16,233 bases of DNA from Anaerolineales bacterium (GCA_030606845.1 JAUWFP010000022.1:1-16233); one strand, 5' to 3'; shown: positions 7,204 through 14,872, numbered from the stretch's first letter. Notes: a model not told the origin generated them from the letters alone. Made by a program: numbers and translations.

Positions 7204-7224
7204 TCTTTGTTGCTACGTTGTCAA
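7196..7224 (-). promoter_or_regulatory. padR-gyrI promoter
   Basis: On the minus strand a perfect -35 TTGACA (7224-7219) is separated by 17 nt from TATTCT (7201-7196), a 4/6 match to the -10 consensus that lies inside the palindromic operator. Transcription would start within the operator, about 20-30 nt before the padR ATG. Confidence 0.7.
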
Positions 7225-7297
7225 GCCCCACATTCATTCGGCGCACAAGATCCGTATCCTAAGGGTCACCAAATAGAACTCCTGCCCAAAAATGACC

Positions 7298-7326
7298 TTG
7301 ATGATTCGAACCACCCAAGTGATAAT
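7298..7326 (+). promoter_or_regulatory. Promoter for the MetE-like gene and its downstream partner
   Basis: TTGATG (7298-7303), 17 nt, then GATAAT (7321-7326): both hexamers are 5/6 or 4/6 consensus with ideal spacing. The 5' UTR of about 80 nt contains a small hairpin (TGGCCT with AGGCCA, near 7342-7358). Confidence 0.6.
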
Positions 7327-7411
7327 GAGAGGCAGCAACGATGGCCTCACTCAGGCCAGTCGCTATCTATAAGAAGAGATCATTGAACCGTTAACTCGGA
7401 GGGTGTCCCCC

Positions 7412-8446
7412 ATGCAAGGTCTTCCCCCATTCGCCACAACCGCCATCGGCAGCTTTCCCCATCATGCATGCGCCAGCCTGTGCGCGCGCCTGGCGGAATT
7501 GGACGTCCCCGCCTGGCCTCAACTCACGCGCCGGTCGTTCCGGGAGAACATGTACGTTCAATACAGCGCTCCCCTTCCAGCATTGGTTATTGATGATGCT
7601 GCCGAAAAAATCTACTTCAACACCGATGATGACCTCGCCATCTCCCTGACTCCATTCTATGAGTCTTATCTAGCAGAGGACATGGATGCCTTTGCGCTTC
7701 CGCAGGAAAACGCGCAGGGCTTCTACGAGATGCTCGATGTGCTCAAAAACACGACGGGGAAATGGGCAAAGGGGCAGGTCACCGGACCCATCAGCTTCGG
7801 CCTGACGGTGACCGACCAGGATTTGCGCGCCAGCCTCTACAACGAGTTGTTGGCGGACGCAATCGTAAAGAACAGCGCGATGAACGCGCGTTGGCAGATC
7901 CGCCGATTAAAAGAGGTGCGCACCAATATCATCCTCTTCGTGGATGAGCCTTATATGGCATCCTTCGGATCCGCCTTTATCAGCCTCAGCCGCGAGGCTG
8001 TCATTCAAATGCTGGATGAGGTTTTCGACGCCATCCATGCCGAAGGCGCGCTTGCCGGTGTACATTGCTGCGCCAACACGGATTGGTCAGTTTTACTCAA
8101 GACACAGGTAGACATCCTCAACCTCGACGCCTACGGGTATCTCGATAACCTCGCTCTTTACCCACAAGAACTAACTGACTTCCTGGCGCGCGGCGGGCGG
8201 ATCGCCTGGGGGAGTATCCCCAATCAAGAGGATATCTGGAGCGCTACACCTGCGGAGATGGCAGAACGCCTACGGGCGGGCATCAAATCCTTAACCACGC
8301 GAGCGTCAGCCAAGGATTTAGTCATCAACGAAGCTTTTCTTTCCGACGGTCTTCTTACCCCAAGCTGCGGCCTCGGCTCAACCAATGAAGATCTCGCCGA
8401 GCGAGTGCTTGAAATCCTGAAGGAAACGGCGAATGAACTGCGTTGA
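7412..8446 (+). CDS. MetE-core-like (cobalamin-independent methionine synthase C-terminal / UROD superfamily) protein
   Basis: A 344-residue protein with only the catalytic barrel of MetE. Features in order are TTAIGSFPHHACASL near the N-terminus, RRSFRENMYVQYS, GQVTGPISFGLTV, FVDEPYM, GVHCCANTDWS and SDGLLTPSCGLGS. His218, Cys220 and Cys319 match three of the four zinc ligands of MetE. The usual Glu ligand is not obvious, and the region reads NLDAYGY, so Asp239 may take its place. Short MetE-core proteins of anaerobes are known to take methyl groups from corrinoid proteins rather than folate to make methionine, but this subfamily differs and its substrate is not established. I choose the ATG at 7412, with GGAGGG 8 nt upstream; a GTG at 7403 overlaps that ribosome site. 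The PEP-synthase-like gene follows after 12 nt, so they are one transcription unit. Confidence 0.82.
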   Translation: MQGLPPFATTAIGSFPHHACASLCARLAELDVPAWPQLTRRSFRENMYVQYSAPLPALVIDDAAEKIYFNTDDDLAISLTPFYESYLAEDMDAFALPQENAQGFYEMLDVLKNTTGKWAKGQVTGPISFGLTVTDQDLRASLYNELLADAIVKNSAMNARWQIRRLKEVRTNIILFVDEPYMASFGSAFISLSREAVIQMLDEVFDAIHAEGALAGVHCCANTDWSVLLKTQVDILNLDAYGYLDNLALYPQELTDFLARGGRIAWGSIPNQEDIWSATPAEMAERLRAGIKSLTTRASAKDLVINEAFLSDGLLTPSCGLGSTNEDLAERVLEILKETANELR

Positions 8447-8458
8447 AACTGACAAGCC

Positions 8459-11263
8459 ATGACCCAAACACGAATCCTTCCACTGCAATCTGAAGAGGCA
8501 ACATTGGAGACCGTCGGCGGGAAGGGCGCCAGCCTGGCGAGGCTGGTTCGCGCTGGCTTTCCCGTTCCGGACGGTTTTTTGATCCCGACCGCGGCCTATC
8601 TTGATTATGTGGCTGCAAACGACTTAAAGAAACGGATAATATCCCGCCTGACCAACTTGCCTTTTGATGAACCCGCAGCCTCTCAAGAAGCCTCCGCGGA
8701 GATACGAGCGTGGTTCCTCGTCGAAACGATGGACGGCGGATGGACTTCCAGCATCCGGCGTGCGTACGCAGACATGGGAAGCGGCCCAGTCGCCGTGCGC
8801 TCCTCCGCCACCGCAGAAGACCTACCCGATATGTCTTTCGCCGGTCAACAGGAAACCTATCTCAATATTGTCGGCGAGCAAATGCTTTTCGAAGCAATCG
8901 TCAATTGCTGGAGCAGCCTATGGACGGCGCGAGCCATCAGCTACCGGTCACGCAACAGTATCCCGCACGATGATGTGGCTCTTTCCGTGATTGTGCAGCT
9001 CATGGTGCAATCCGAGGCTTCTGGGGTTCTTTTCACCGCAAACCCACTGACCGGGAAACGATCAGAAACTGCCATCGACGCCACCCTCGGGTTGGGCGAG
9101 GCGCTTGTCGGTGGACTCGTGGAGCCCGATCATTATGTCGTAGACGGCATCTCTGGAGAAATCATCCACAAAACCTTAGGGGCAAAAGCCCTGGCAATCC
9201 GCGGGGTGGCTGGTGGCGGTGTCGTCACCGAGGATGTCGATGCCGGAGAACGACAAGCCATCCCCGACGACGTCATCAACCAACTGACCGAATTGGGTCA
9301 GCGTGTCTCCGCGCTGTACCCCTCCCCACAGGACATCGAATGGGCTTGGTCCGAGAACCAACTCCATCTGCTCCAATCCCGTCCCATCACCTCACTCTAC
9401 CCCATCCCCGATGTCCCCACCGACCCGCTTAGCGTGTTTATCTCCTTCGCAGTTATTCAGGGGTTACTCACCCCGATCACTCCGTTGGGACAGGATGTCA
9501 TAAAGCTGGTCTTCGCTGGATTCGCTAAAGTATTTCGTTTCGACCTCACACAGGAAACTCAGAGAGTACTCTTCTCCGCAGGTGAAAGGCTATGGGTCAA
9601 CGTAACACCACTACTGCGTAATTCAATCGGCCGAAAAATCCTTGGGGGTGCACTGCCGGCTGTTGCTCCGGGAGCTGCCCAAACTATTGAGCTCCTTCTC
9701 GACGATCCCCGCCTGGCTGTAGGCCGTGGCGGCATTCGCTTCAGCACTTTCCGGCGATTGGCCGGATTTCTTCTACCTTCGATGATGCGTGTCATCAGGC
9801 TCTGGCGGACTCCTGAGCAGGGGCGAGAGCGCGTAACCCGACTTATGGACGAAACGGTCCTTCATACTAAAACCCGCAGCGAAGTGACTGGGGACACCCA
9901 GGAAGTCCTCGCTCAAAGTTTGGAAATACTGCACCGTGCACGGAATATTTTCCCTGATGTAGCCATCCCTGAGGGCATCACCCCCATCGTCGCTGGAATG
10001 GCACCTTTCTTTGGTATCATGCGGCGATTCGGTGCCCAGGCTGCTGAAGCTTCGGAAAACCCCGCTTTCGCACTGGCATACCTCGAAATCGCACGCGGCT
10101 TACCCCACAACGTCACAACAGAAATGGATCTTGCTCTGTGGCGAGTCGCGCAGACCATCCTCACAGATTCAGATTCTTCCAAGATATTCCAGGGAATTTC
10201 TGCCTCAGATCTAGCTGCCCGCTACCTGCAGGCGAATCTCCCCTCCCGGGTTCAGGAAAGCATCGATGTCTTCATTGAACGGTATGGAGCGCGCGGTGTG
10301 GGCGAGATCGACATTGGTCTCCCTCGCTGGAGAGAGGACCCAACGCACATAATGCAAGTTCTCCAAAGCTACCTGCAAATCAAGGATCCCGACAAAGCCC
10401 CAGACGCAGTCTTCGCCCGCTCTGCGAAGTCGGCCGAGCAGGCAGCTGCTCATCTAGAAACTGCCGTCCGTCAAATGTACGGTGGATTTATCAAAGCCCG
10501 GTTGTTGCGTTGGGCGATTAGCCGCTATAGGGCGCTGGCAGGGATGCGCGAGGCTCCGAAATTCTTCGCCATACGCATAATGGGTATTATCCGTCAGGGA
10601 TTGCTTCAAAGCGGCCAAGAACTCGTTGATGCAGGTCATCTAAAGCAGCACGATGATCTGTTCTTCCTGAGCATCCGCGAGCTTGATGAACTGAACGATG
10701 CAATGTTCAAGTTTAGAAATAGACTTGCAACGGAGCAAAACGAACGCGACTTGCGCACACACACACAAGCGATTCAAGTTCGCATCGCCGAACGCCGGGC
10801 GAAATACCAGCGCGAGCATTTACGAAAACAGATTCCACGCATAGTTCTCAGCGACGGAATGACGTATTTCGAGGGGGTGCGTGCTCCTGAGGGGCAGGAG
10901 GGCGCCATCATGGGCGATCCAGTTTCTCCCGGCGAAGTGGAGGGGACTGCGCGGGTGATCTTTGACCCCCACAGCTCCCAATTGGCTCCTGGCGAAATCC
11001 TGGTCTGCCCCGGAACCGACCCAGCCTGGACGCCGCTCTTTCTGAGCGCTAGCGGGCTCGTGATGGAGGTCGGCGGGATGATGACCCACGGCTCGGTGGT
11101 AGCCCGGGAATTTGGCATCCCTGCTGTGGTTGGCGTGCATCAAGCTACCGAGCGTATCAAAACCGGTCAAAGGCTGCGGGTAAACGGATCCTCAGGTGAA
11201 ATCACACTTCTCGATGATGAGAAGCAGCACAATGACACCACGAGAACTCCCTTAGATGCTTGA
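8459..11263 (+). CDS. PEP-synthase-like / rifampicin phosphotransferase-like enzyme (PPDK_N + linker + swivelling His domain)
   Basis: A 934-residue cytosolic protein with the three-part layout of rifampicin phosphotransferases. Residues 1-312 form the pyruvate-phosphate-dikinase ATP-grasp domain: ETVGGKGASLARLVRAGFPV, AVRSSATAEDLPDMSFAGQQ with Arg114, SEASGVLFTANPLTG, and the end IEWAWSENQLHLLQSRPIT. A long helical middle (about 320-810) has no conserved signature I recognise. Residues about 818-930 form the swivelling phosphohistidine domain: GDPVSPGEVEGTARVIFDP, CPGTDPAWTPLF and MTHGSVVAREFGIPAVVG, with the phosphorylatable His877. The PEP-binding TIM barrel of true PEP synthase is absent. 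It should transfer phosphate from ATP via His877 to an acceptor bound by the middle domain; the acceptor is unknown, and rifampicin is only the best-studied case. It lies 12 nt after the MetE-like gene with no clear ribosome site, suggesting coupled translation. Confidence 0.85.
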   Translation: MTQTRILPLQSEEATLETVGGKGASLARLVRAGFPVPDGFLIPTAAYLDYVAANDLKKRIISRLTNLPFDEPAASQEASAEIRAWFLVETMDGGWTSSIRRAYADMGSGPVAVRSSATAEDLPDMSFAGQQETYLNIVGEQMLFEAIVNCWSSLWTARAISYRSRNSIPHDDVALSVIVQLMVQSEASGVLFTANPLTGKRSETAIDATLGLGEALVGGLVEPDHYVVDGISGEIIHKTLGAKALAIRGVAGGGVVTEDVDAGERQAIPDDVINQLTELGQRVSALYPSPQDIEWAWSENQLHLLQSRPITSLYPIPDVPTDPLSVFISFAVIQGLLTPITPLGQDVIKLVFAGFAKVFRFDLTQETQRVLFSAGERLWVNVTPLLRNSIGRKILGGALPAVAPGAAQTIELLLDDPRLAVGRGGIRFSTFRRLAGFLLPSMMRVIRLWRTPEQGRERVTRLMDETVLHTKTRSEVTGDTQEVLAQSLEILHRARNIFPDVAIPEGITPIVAGMAPFFGIMRRFGAQAAEASENPAFALAYLEIARGLPHNVTTEMDLALWRVAQTILTDSDSSKIFQGISASDLAARYLQANLPSRVQESIDVFIERYGARGVGEIDIGLPRWREDPTHIMQVLQSYLQIKDPDKAPDAVFARSAKSAEQAAAHLETAVRQMYGGFIKARLLRWAISRYRALAGMREAPKFFAIRIMGIIRQGLLQSGQELVDAGHLKQHDDLFFLSIRELDELNDAMFKFRNRLATEQNERDLRTHTQAIQVRIAERRAKYQREHLRKQIPRIVLSDGMTYFEGVRAPEGQEGAIMGDPVSPGEVEGTARVIFDPHSSQLAPGEILVCPGTDPAWTPLFLSASGLVMEVGGMMTHGSVVAREFGIPAVVGVHQATERIKTGQRLRVNGSSGEITLLDDEKQHNDTTRTPLDA

Positions 11264-11287
11264 CTCTCGTTTTCCTCGTTGTAGAAT
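11260..11287 (+). promoter_or_regulatory. Promoter of the metG leader
   Basis: TTGACT (11260-11265), 16 nt, TAGAAT (11282-11287). The -35 overlaps the stop codon of the preceding gene. The expected start is near 11294, giving a leader of about 240 nt before metG. Confidence 0.65.
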
Positions 11288-11303
11288 ACGAAGCATCGAG
11301 GCA

Positions 11304-11414
11304 ATGCGGTTGAATCAGATGACGATAAACGTTTACGTTTCTCAATCGATGGCCATGCGCCAGCTGCCGTGGCCGATGGACCGAGGCCCATCGGCGTGGG
11401 TCAGTCGCGCCTGA
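11304..11414 (+). CDS. Possible Met-rich leader peptide upstream of metG
   Basis: A 36-codon open frame with five methionines (residues 1, 6, 16, 18 and 25) starts about 10 nt after the predicted transcription start and stops 28 nt before the leader terminator. Met at this density just upstream of methionyl-tRNA synthetase is what a ribosome-stalling attenuator would need. Against it, the GAGG before the ATG is only 2 nt away, which is too close for a normal ribosome site, and short open frames with several ATGs can arise by chance. No function is proven. Confidence 0.3.
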   Translation: MRLNQMTINVYVSQSMAMRQLPWPMDRGPSAWVSRA

Positions 11415-11441
11415 CAGCCGCCTGCCCCGGCAGCATTTCCT

Positions 11442-11470
11442 CCGCCAGCCTCGCGCTGGCGGTTTCCTTT
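11442..11470 (+). terminator. Intrinsic terminator within the metG leader (candidate attenuator)
   Basis: CCGCCAGC (11442-11449), loop CTCGC, GCTGGCGG (11455-11462), then TTTCCTTT. It lies downstream of the promoter at 11260 and 65 nt before the metG ATG. The hexamer CGAGGC at the 5' end of the leader (about 11297-11302) can pair with GCCTCG of this hairpin, and CGG next to it with CCG. This gives a possible antiterminator. Confidence 0.7.
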
Positions 11471-11534
11471 ACAGGGAAATCGCCCGCTGGTATTGCTTAG
11501 CCCTAAACACAAATGCACTCTTGAGAGGAATATC

Positions 11535-13313
11535 ATGACCGAGACTATTCATGTAAGCGTCGCTTGGCCCTATGCCAACGGTGACATGCACGTGGGTCAC
11601 CTTGCTGGCGCTTACCTACCAGCCGATATCTTCGCCCGCTACCATCGCCTGAAAGGCAACCGGGTGCTCATGGTATCCGGATCGGATTCACACGGCACGC
11701 CGATCACAATCGAAGCGGACAAGCGGGGCATTACACCGCGCGAGCTCTTCGAACATTATCATCACCGCTTCCTGGAAACGCAGAAACAGATCGGCATCAG
11801 CTACGACCTTTTCACGCATACCGACACCGAGAACCATCACCGCATCGCCCAGGATTTTTTCTTGCGGCTGCACGAGAACGAGTACCTGTATCAGGAAATT
11901 CAAAAGCAGCTCTATTCCGAAGAGGATGGGCGTTTTCTTCCCGATCGGTATGTCGAAGGCACATGTCCAATCTGCGGTTACGATGAAGCGCGTGGAGATC
12001 AGTGTGACAACTGCGGCAACCTGCTCGACGCTCTAGAGTTGTTCAACCCGCGCAGCAAAACCGACAACAGCCGACCTGTAGTGCGCGAGACGGAGCACTT
12101 CTTCATGGATCTGCCGGCATTCACCGATCAACTTCTCGAATACCTTGCCCAACACGCCGACCACTGGCGCCCTAACGTGATCAATTTTGCCCGCAATTTC
12201 ATCGAAGGCGGGCTAAAGGGGCGAGCTGTAACACGTGATGTCTCATGGGGAATCCCCGTGCCACTGGACGGATGGGAAACCAAGCGTATCTACGTGTGGT
12301 TCGAAGCCGTGATGGGTTATTTCACCGCTTCGGTGGAGTGGGCACACAACAACGAACAACCTGAGGCCTGGAAAGATTGGTGGTACAACCCGAAAGCGAA
12401 AATCTATAATTTCATCGGCAAGGATAACATCCCTTTCCACACAGTTTTCTGGCAATCCGAACTGCTCGGTGTGGGGAGTATCTACGACGAACCCCAAAAC
12501 CGGCCGCTCAACTTGCCTTACGATGTTCCCTCCAACGAATTTATGAACATCGAGGGAGCTCAATTCAGTAAGAGTCGCGATTGGGCCATCTGGCTGCCCG
12601 ATATTCTCGAGCGTTACGATCCGGATGCTATTCGCTTTTACATCACCGCAGCCATGCCGGAAAGTCGTGATTCCGATTTCTCCTGGTCGGATTTCGTGCG
12701 CCGCAACAACGGCGAGCTGGTTGCTGCCTGGGGCAACCTCGCCAATCGGGTTCTCTCATTCACTTACAAACATTGGGAAGGTCGCGTGCCCGATCCTGGA
12801 GAATTGCGCGAGATAGACCAGGATTTGCTCAAACAGATCGATGCCGGATTCGATCGCATCGGTTCTCTAATCGAAGAGGTAAAAATCAGGGCCGCTCTGC
12901 AGGAGACGCTCGCTTTGGCGCGCGAGGTGAACGGATATCTCGACCGGGCACCATGGTTCGGGGTAATTGAAGAAGACCGCCAGGCCGCGGCCACCACGGT
13001 TTATACGGCCCTGCGCGCTATAGACTCGCTCAAGATCCTCTTTGCCCCCTTCTTACCCTTCAGCAGCGAGCAGCTCCACGAGAGTCTCGGTTATACAGAA
13101 CCGATATTCGGTGAACAGAAGATCGTAACCTACGAGGAGTCCGAGCGTCCTCACGAGGCATTAATCTATGACGCTTCATCAGCCACAGGCCTGTGGGCTC
13201 CCAGCGACCTCGAGCCTGGCCGCAGATTCAAAAAACCCAAACCAATGTACCGCAAATTAGATGACTCGGTGATTGATGAAGAACGCGAGCGACTCGGCCT
13301 GCCCAGCGAATAA
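11535..13313 (+). CDS. metG: Methionine--tRNA ligase
   Basis: Charges tRNA-Met with methionine using ATP; cytosolic class I synthetase. I choose the ATG at 11535, preceded by GAGAGGA; an in-frame TTG at 11493 has no ribosome site. The 592 residues include HVGH (19-22, the HIGH motif), the zinc knuckle CPIC...CDNC (Cys144, 147, 157 and 160, one four-Cys site), the substrate block GWETKRIYVWFEAVMGY, FIGKDNIPFHTVFW, and QFSKSRDWAIW with FSKS (344-347) in place of KMSKS. The anticodon-binding helical domain follows (SDFVRRNNGELVAAWGNLAN). It ends without the extra C-terminal tRNA-binding (EMAP-like) domain present in many bacterial MetG proteins. It is transcribed from its own promoter through a leader with a terminator and is followed by a long hairpin. 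Confidence 0.97.
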   Translation: MTETIHVSVAWPYANGDMHVGHLAGAYLPADIFARYHRLKGNRVLMVSGSDSHGTPITIEADKRGITPRELFEHYHHRFLETQKQIGISYDLFTHTDTENHHRIAQDFFLRLHENEYLYQEIQKQLYSEEDGRFLPDRYVEGTCPICGYDEARGDQCDNCGNLLDALELFNPRSKTDNSRPVVRETEHFFMDLPAFTDQLLEYLAQHADHWRPNVINFARNFIEGGLKGRAVTRDVSWGIPVPLDGWETKRIYVWFEAVMGYFTASVEWAHNNEQPEAWKDWWYNPKAKIYNFIGKDNIPFHTVFWQSELLGVGSIYDEPQNRPLNLPYDVPSNEFMNIEGAQFSKSRDWAIWLPDILERYDPDAIRFYITAAMPESRDSDFSWSDFVRRNNGELVAAWGNLANRVLSFTYKHWEGRVPDPGELREIDQDLLKQIDAGFDRIGSLIEEVKIRAALQETLALAREVNGYLDRAPWFGVIEEDRQAAATTVYTALRAIDSLKILFAPFLPFSSEQLHESLGYTEPIFGEQKIVTYEESERPHEALIYDASSATGLWAPSDLEPGRRFKKPKPMYRKLDDSVIDEERERLGLPSE

Positions 13314-13323
13314 CATAGGGGAG

Positions 13324-13395
13324 ATCCACAAGAAACTCTCATGGAGTAGGGGCATGGTCTAAACTGCATGCCTCTTCTCGTGTGGATTTTCTCTG
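13324..13395 (+). terminator. Long imperfect hairpin with T tract after metG (terminator or small structured RNA)
   Basis: ATCCACA near the 5' end pairs with TGTGGAT near the 3' end. Inside, AGGGGCATG pairs with CATGCCTCT around a 10-nt loop, and TTTTCTCT follows the outer arm. It begins about 10 nt after the metG stop, so termination of metG is the simplest role. The internal loop is unusually large for a plain terminator. Confidence 0.55.
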
Positions 13396-13472
13396 TAATC
13401 CTCAATATTTTCCCAAATTTCCTGTAGCGCTCATGCGCGGCTTCATTACTTGATATAGAACCAGAGGGTGAA

Positions 13473-13501
13473 TTGACCACAGCCGCCAGAGACCATAGAA
13501 T
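13473..13501 (+). promoter_or_regulatory. Promoter of the TPR protein gene
   Basis: TTGACC (13473-13478), 17 nt, TAGAAT (13496-13501): 5/6 matches in both hexamers with optimal spacing. The start should be near 13508, giving a 5' UTR of about 100 nt in which I see no strong fold. Confidence 0.65.
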
Positions 13502-13610
13502 GGTAGATCAAAGGGGAAGATATTAATATTCTTACCGCATCGCTCGATTGAACCTTTCTTAACGATCAGCTTTGCGCTCAAGCGTCGCGGTTCTCCACTG
13601 GAAGTTCTCT

Positions 13611-14756
13611 ATGGCATCGAATGATCTGTTATTAAAAGGTATCGCCGCAGCTAAGGGGGGAGACAAGGAGCGGGCGCGCGCCTTGCTCAGCAAGGTCGTG
13701 CTCGAAATGCCCGAATCCGAAGAAGCTTGGTGGTGGCTTGCGAAAAGCGTTGATGATCCCCGTCAGCGCGAGTTCTGCGCTCAGAAGGTCCTTGAGATCA
13801 ACCCCCATCACAGAGGGGCAAAAGAGCTGCTTCTAAAATCCGGCAAGAGTTCGCAGCAATCAACACCCCAGGCGGAGATTGCCCCAGAGCCCCGTGCAGC
13901 CCAAACCAGTGCCCCCATTCGCAGGCGCCCTCAATCGCCACCGAAAAAGAAAACTGCGCGTCCGAGAAGCGCAAGAACCTCGCGCCAAACGGCAATCCTG
14001 GTTCTTCTTGCCATTGCCGTCTTATTTGTTTTCATCGGCGGGGCTGGGTATATCTTCCTCGACACCTCAGGCTATCTCGGTCAGCTATTAAACTTTGCGA
14101 GTCCCGATGTATCTCCAACCGCTCCAATCCAGGCCGTCACAGCGACCGCAACCACCGAAGGTGTATCGCTCTCCAGCATTCCTACATGGACCCCCACCCC
14201 CTCGCCAATGCCTCCTCCGGCAACACCCACGCCGACGACGACCCACACAGCCCAGCCGATCGGCTCACCGACACCGATTCCGCCAACACCGTCCGAGCTT
14301 CCATCGATTTCCGCTGCTCAACCGGCGATCCTTAACGATGGCACCGGTTTCCTGACCCTGTTCCCAGACTCATTCAGCGTCTTCCGGTTTGAGCCGATAG
14401 ACACACTGGATATTCAATCCGTTGCAACGCTAACTTTTCACTTTCACAGCTCTGAGCCCACACAACCCTTAACGGTCGAGCTCTATCTCTGGAACTTAAC
14501 AAATAACACGTGGGAACCTATCGGAGTGTACTGGGGCGATAACCCGATCCTCACACCAGAGCCCTATGTTGACAAGGACGGCGTGATTATCGCAGCTTAT
14601 CGAAACTGGGGGGTCGATCCAATCGATGTGGATAACACGAGCTTCACTTTCGCCGCCCGCCTGACGAATGGACTCGATATTTACTACGGGCTGGACCGCG
14701 TGAGTTCGCTGTTACCAAAAACTCCTGAGCCCACGGCTACAACTTCTTTTGGATAG
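13611..14756 (+). CDS. TPR-containing single-pass membrane protein with Thr/Pro-rich linker and C-terminal beta domain
   Basis: A 381-residue protein of unknown function. Residues 1-65 (MASNDLLLKGIAAAKGGDKE, VLEMPESEEAWWWLAKSVDD, QKVLEINPHHRGAKELLL) form a short TPR unit of a kind common in Anaerolineae. A basic, Pro-rich stretch (PPKKKTARPRSARTSR) precedes one transmembrane helix (about 127-150, AILVLLAIAVLFVFIGGAGY). It then has a Thr/Pro/Ser-rich linker (about 186-230, TWTPTPSPMPPPATPTPTTT), and a C-terminal region (about 235-365) that looks all-beta and ends in another PTATT stretch. The basic side before the helix implies TPR inside and the beta domain outside. I choose the ATG at 13611, with GGAAG upstream; an earlier in-frame start at 13572 adds 13 residues unlike the family. 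No partner can be named. Confidence 0.8.
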   Translation: MASNDLLLKGIAAAKGGDKERARALLSKVVLEMPESEEAWWWLAKSVDDPRQREFCAQKVLEINPHHRGAKELLLKSGKSSQQSTPQAEIAPEPRAAQTSAPIRRRPQSPPKKKTARPRSARTSRQTAILVLLAIAVLFVFIGGAGYIFLDTSGYLGQLLNFASPDVSPTAPIQAVTATATTEGVSLSSIPTWTPTPSPMPPPATPTPTTTHTAQPIGSPTPIPPTPSELPSISAAQPAILNDGTGFLTLFPDSFSVFRFEPIDTLDIQSVATLTFHFHSSEPTQPLTVELYLWNLTNNTWEPIGVYWGDNPILTPEPYVDKDGVIIAAYRNWGVDPIDVDNTSFTFAARLTNGLDIYYGLDRVSSLLPKTPEPTATTSFG

Positions 14757-14806
14757 CGTTCCCCCTGTCCTTTTAATCATACTAATGACATTACGCGGGA
14801 TCCGTC

Positions 14807-14827
14807 ATACTGAGCGGAGCGAAGTAT
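14807..14827. repeat. REP-like short hairpin (ATACT ... AGTAT around a GAGCGnAGCGA core)
   Basis: ATACT and AGTAT pair around GAGCGGAGCGA. I recognise this pattern from intergenic repeats in Chloroflexi and other environmental genomes, where the outer arms vary together (ATTCT/AGAAT, ATCCT/AGGAT) and the core stays the same. It sits between two convergent genes, a usual place for such repeats, and might help terminate both. Only one copy is in the window; repetition in the genome is from memory. Confidence 0.5.
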
Positions 14828-14872
14828 CTCGTTCTTCGAACAGCCGGGTGCTTCTTTCCAAGAGGGAGCCTG

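Noticed and set aside
11264..11534. T-box, SRP RNA, 6S RNA or SAM riboswitch in the metG leader
   Set aside because: I looked for a T-box antiterminator sequence, the SRP GGAAG loop and standard SAM-aptamer motifs and saw none; 6S RNA lacks a convincing end-to-end closing stem.
11342..11536. 64-residue minus-strand frame in the metG leader
   Set aside because: It has no ribosome site or motif and runs across the promoter-proximal leader and terminator in antisense.
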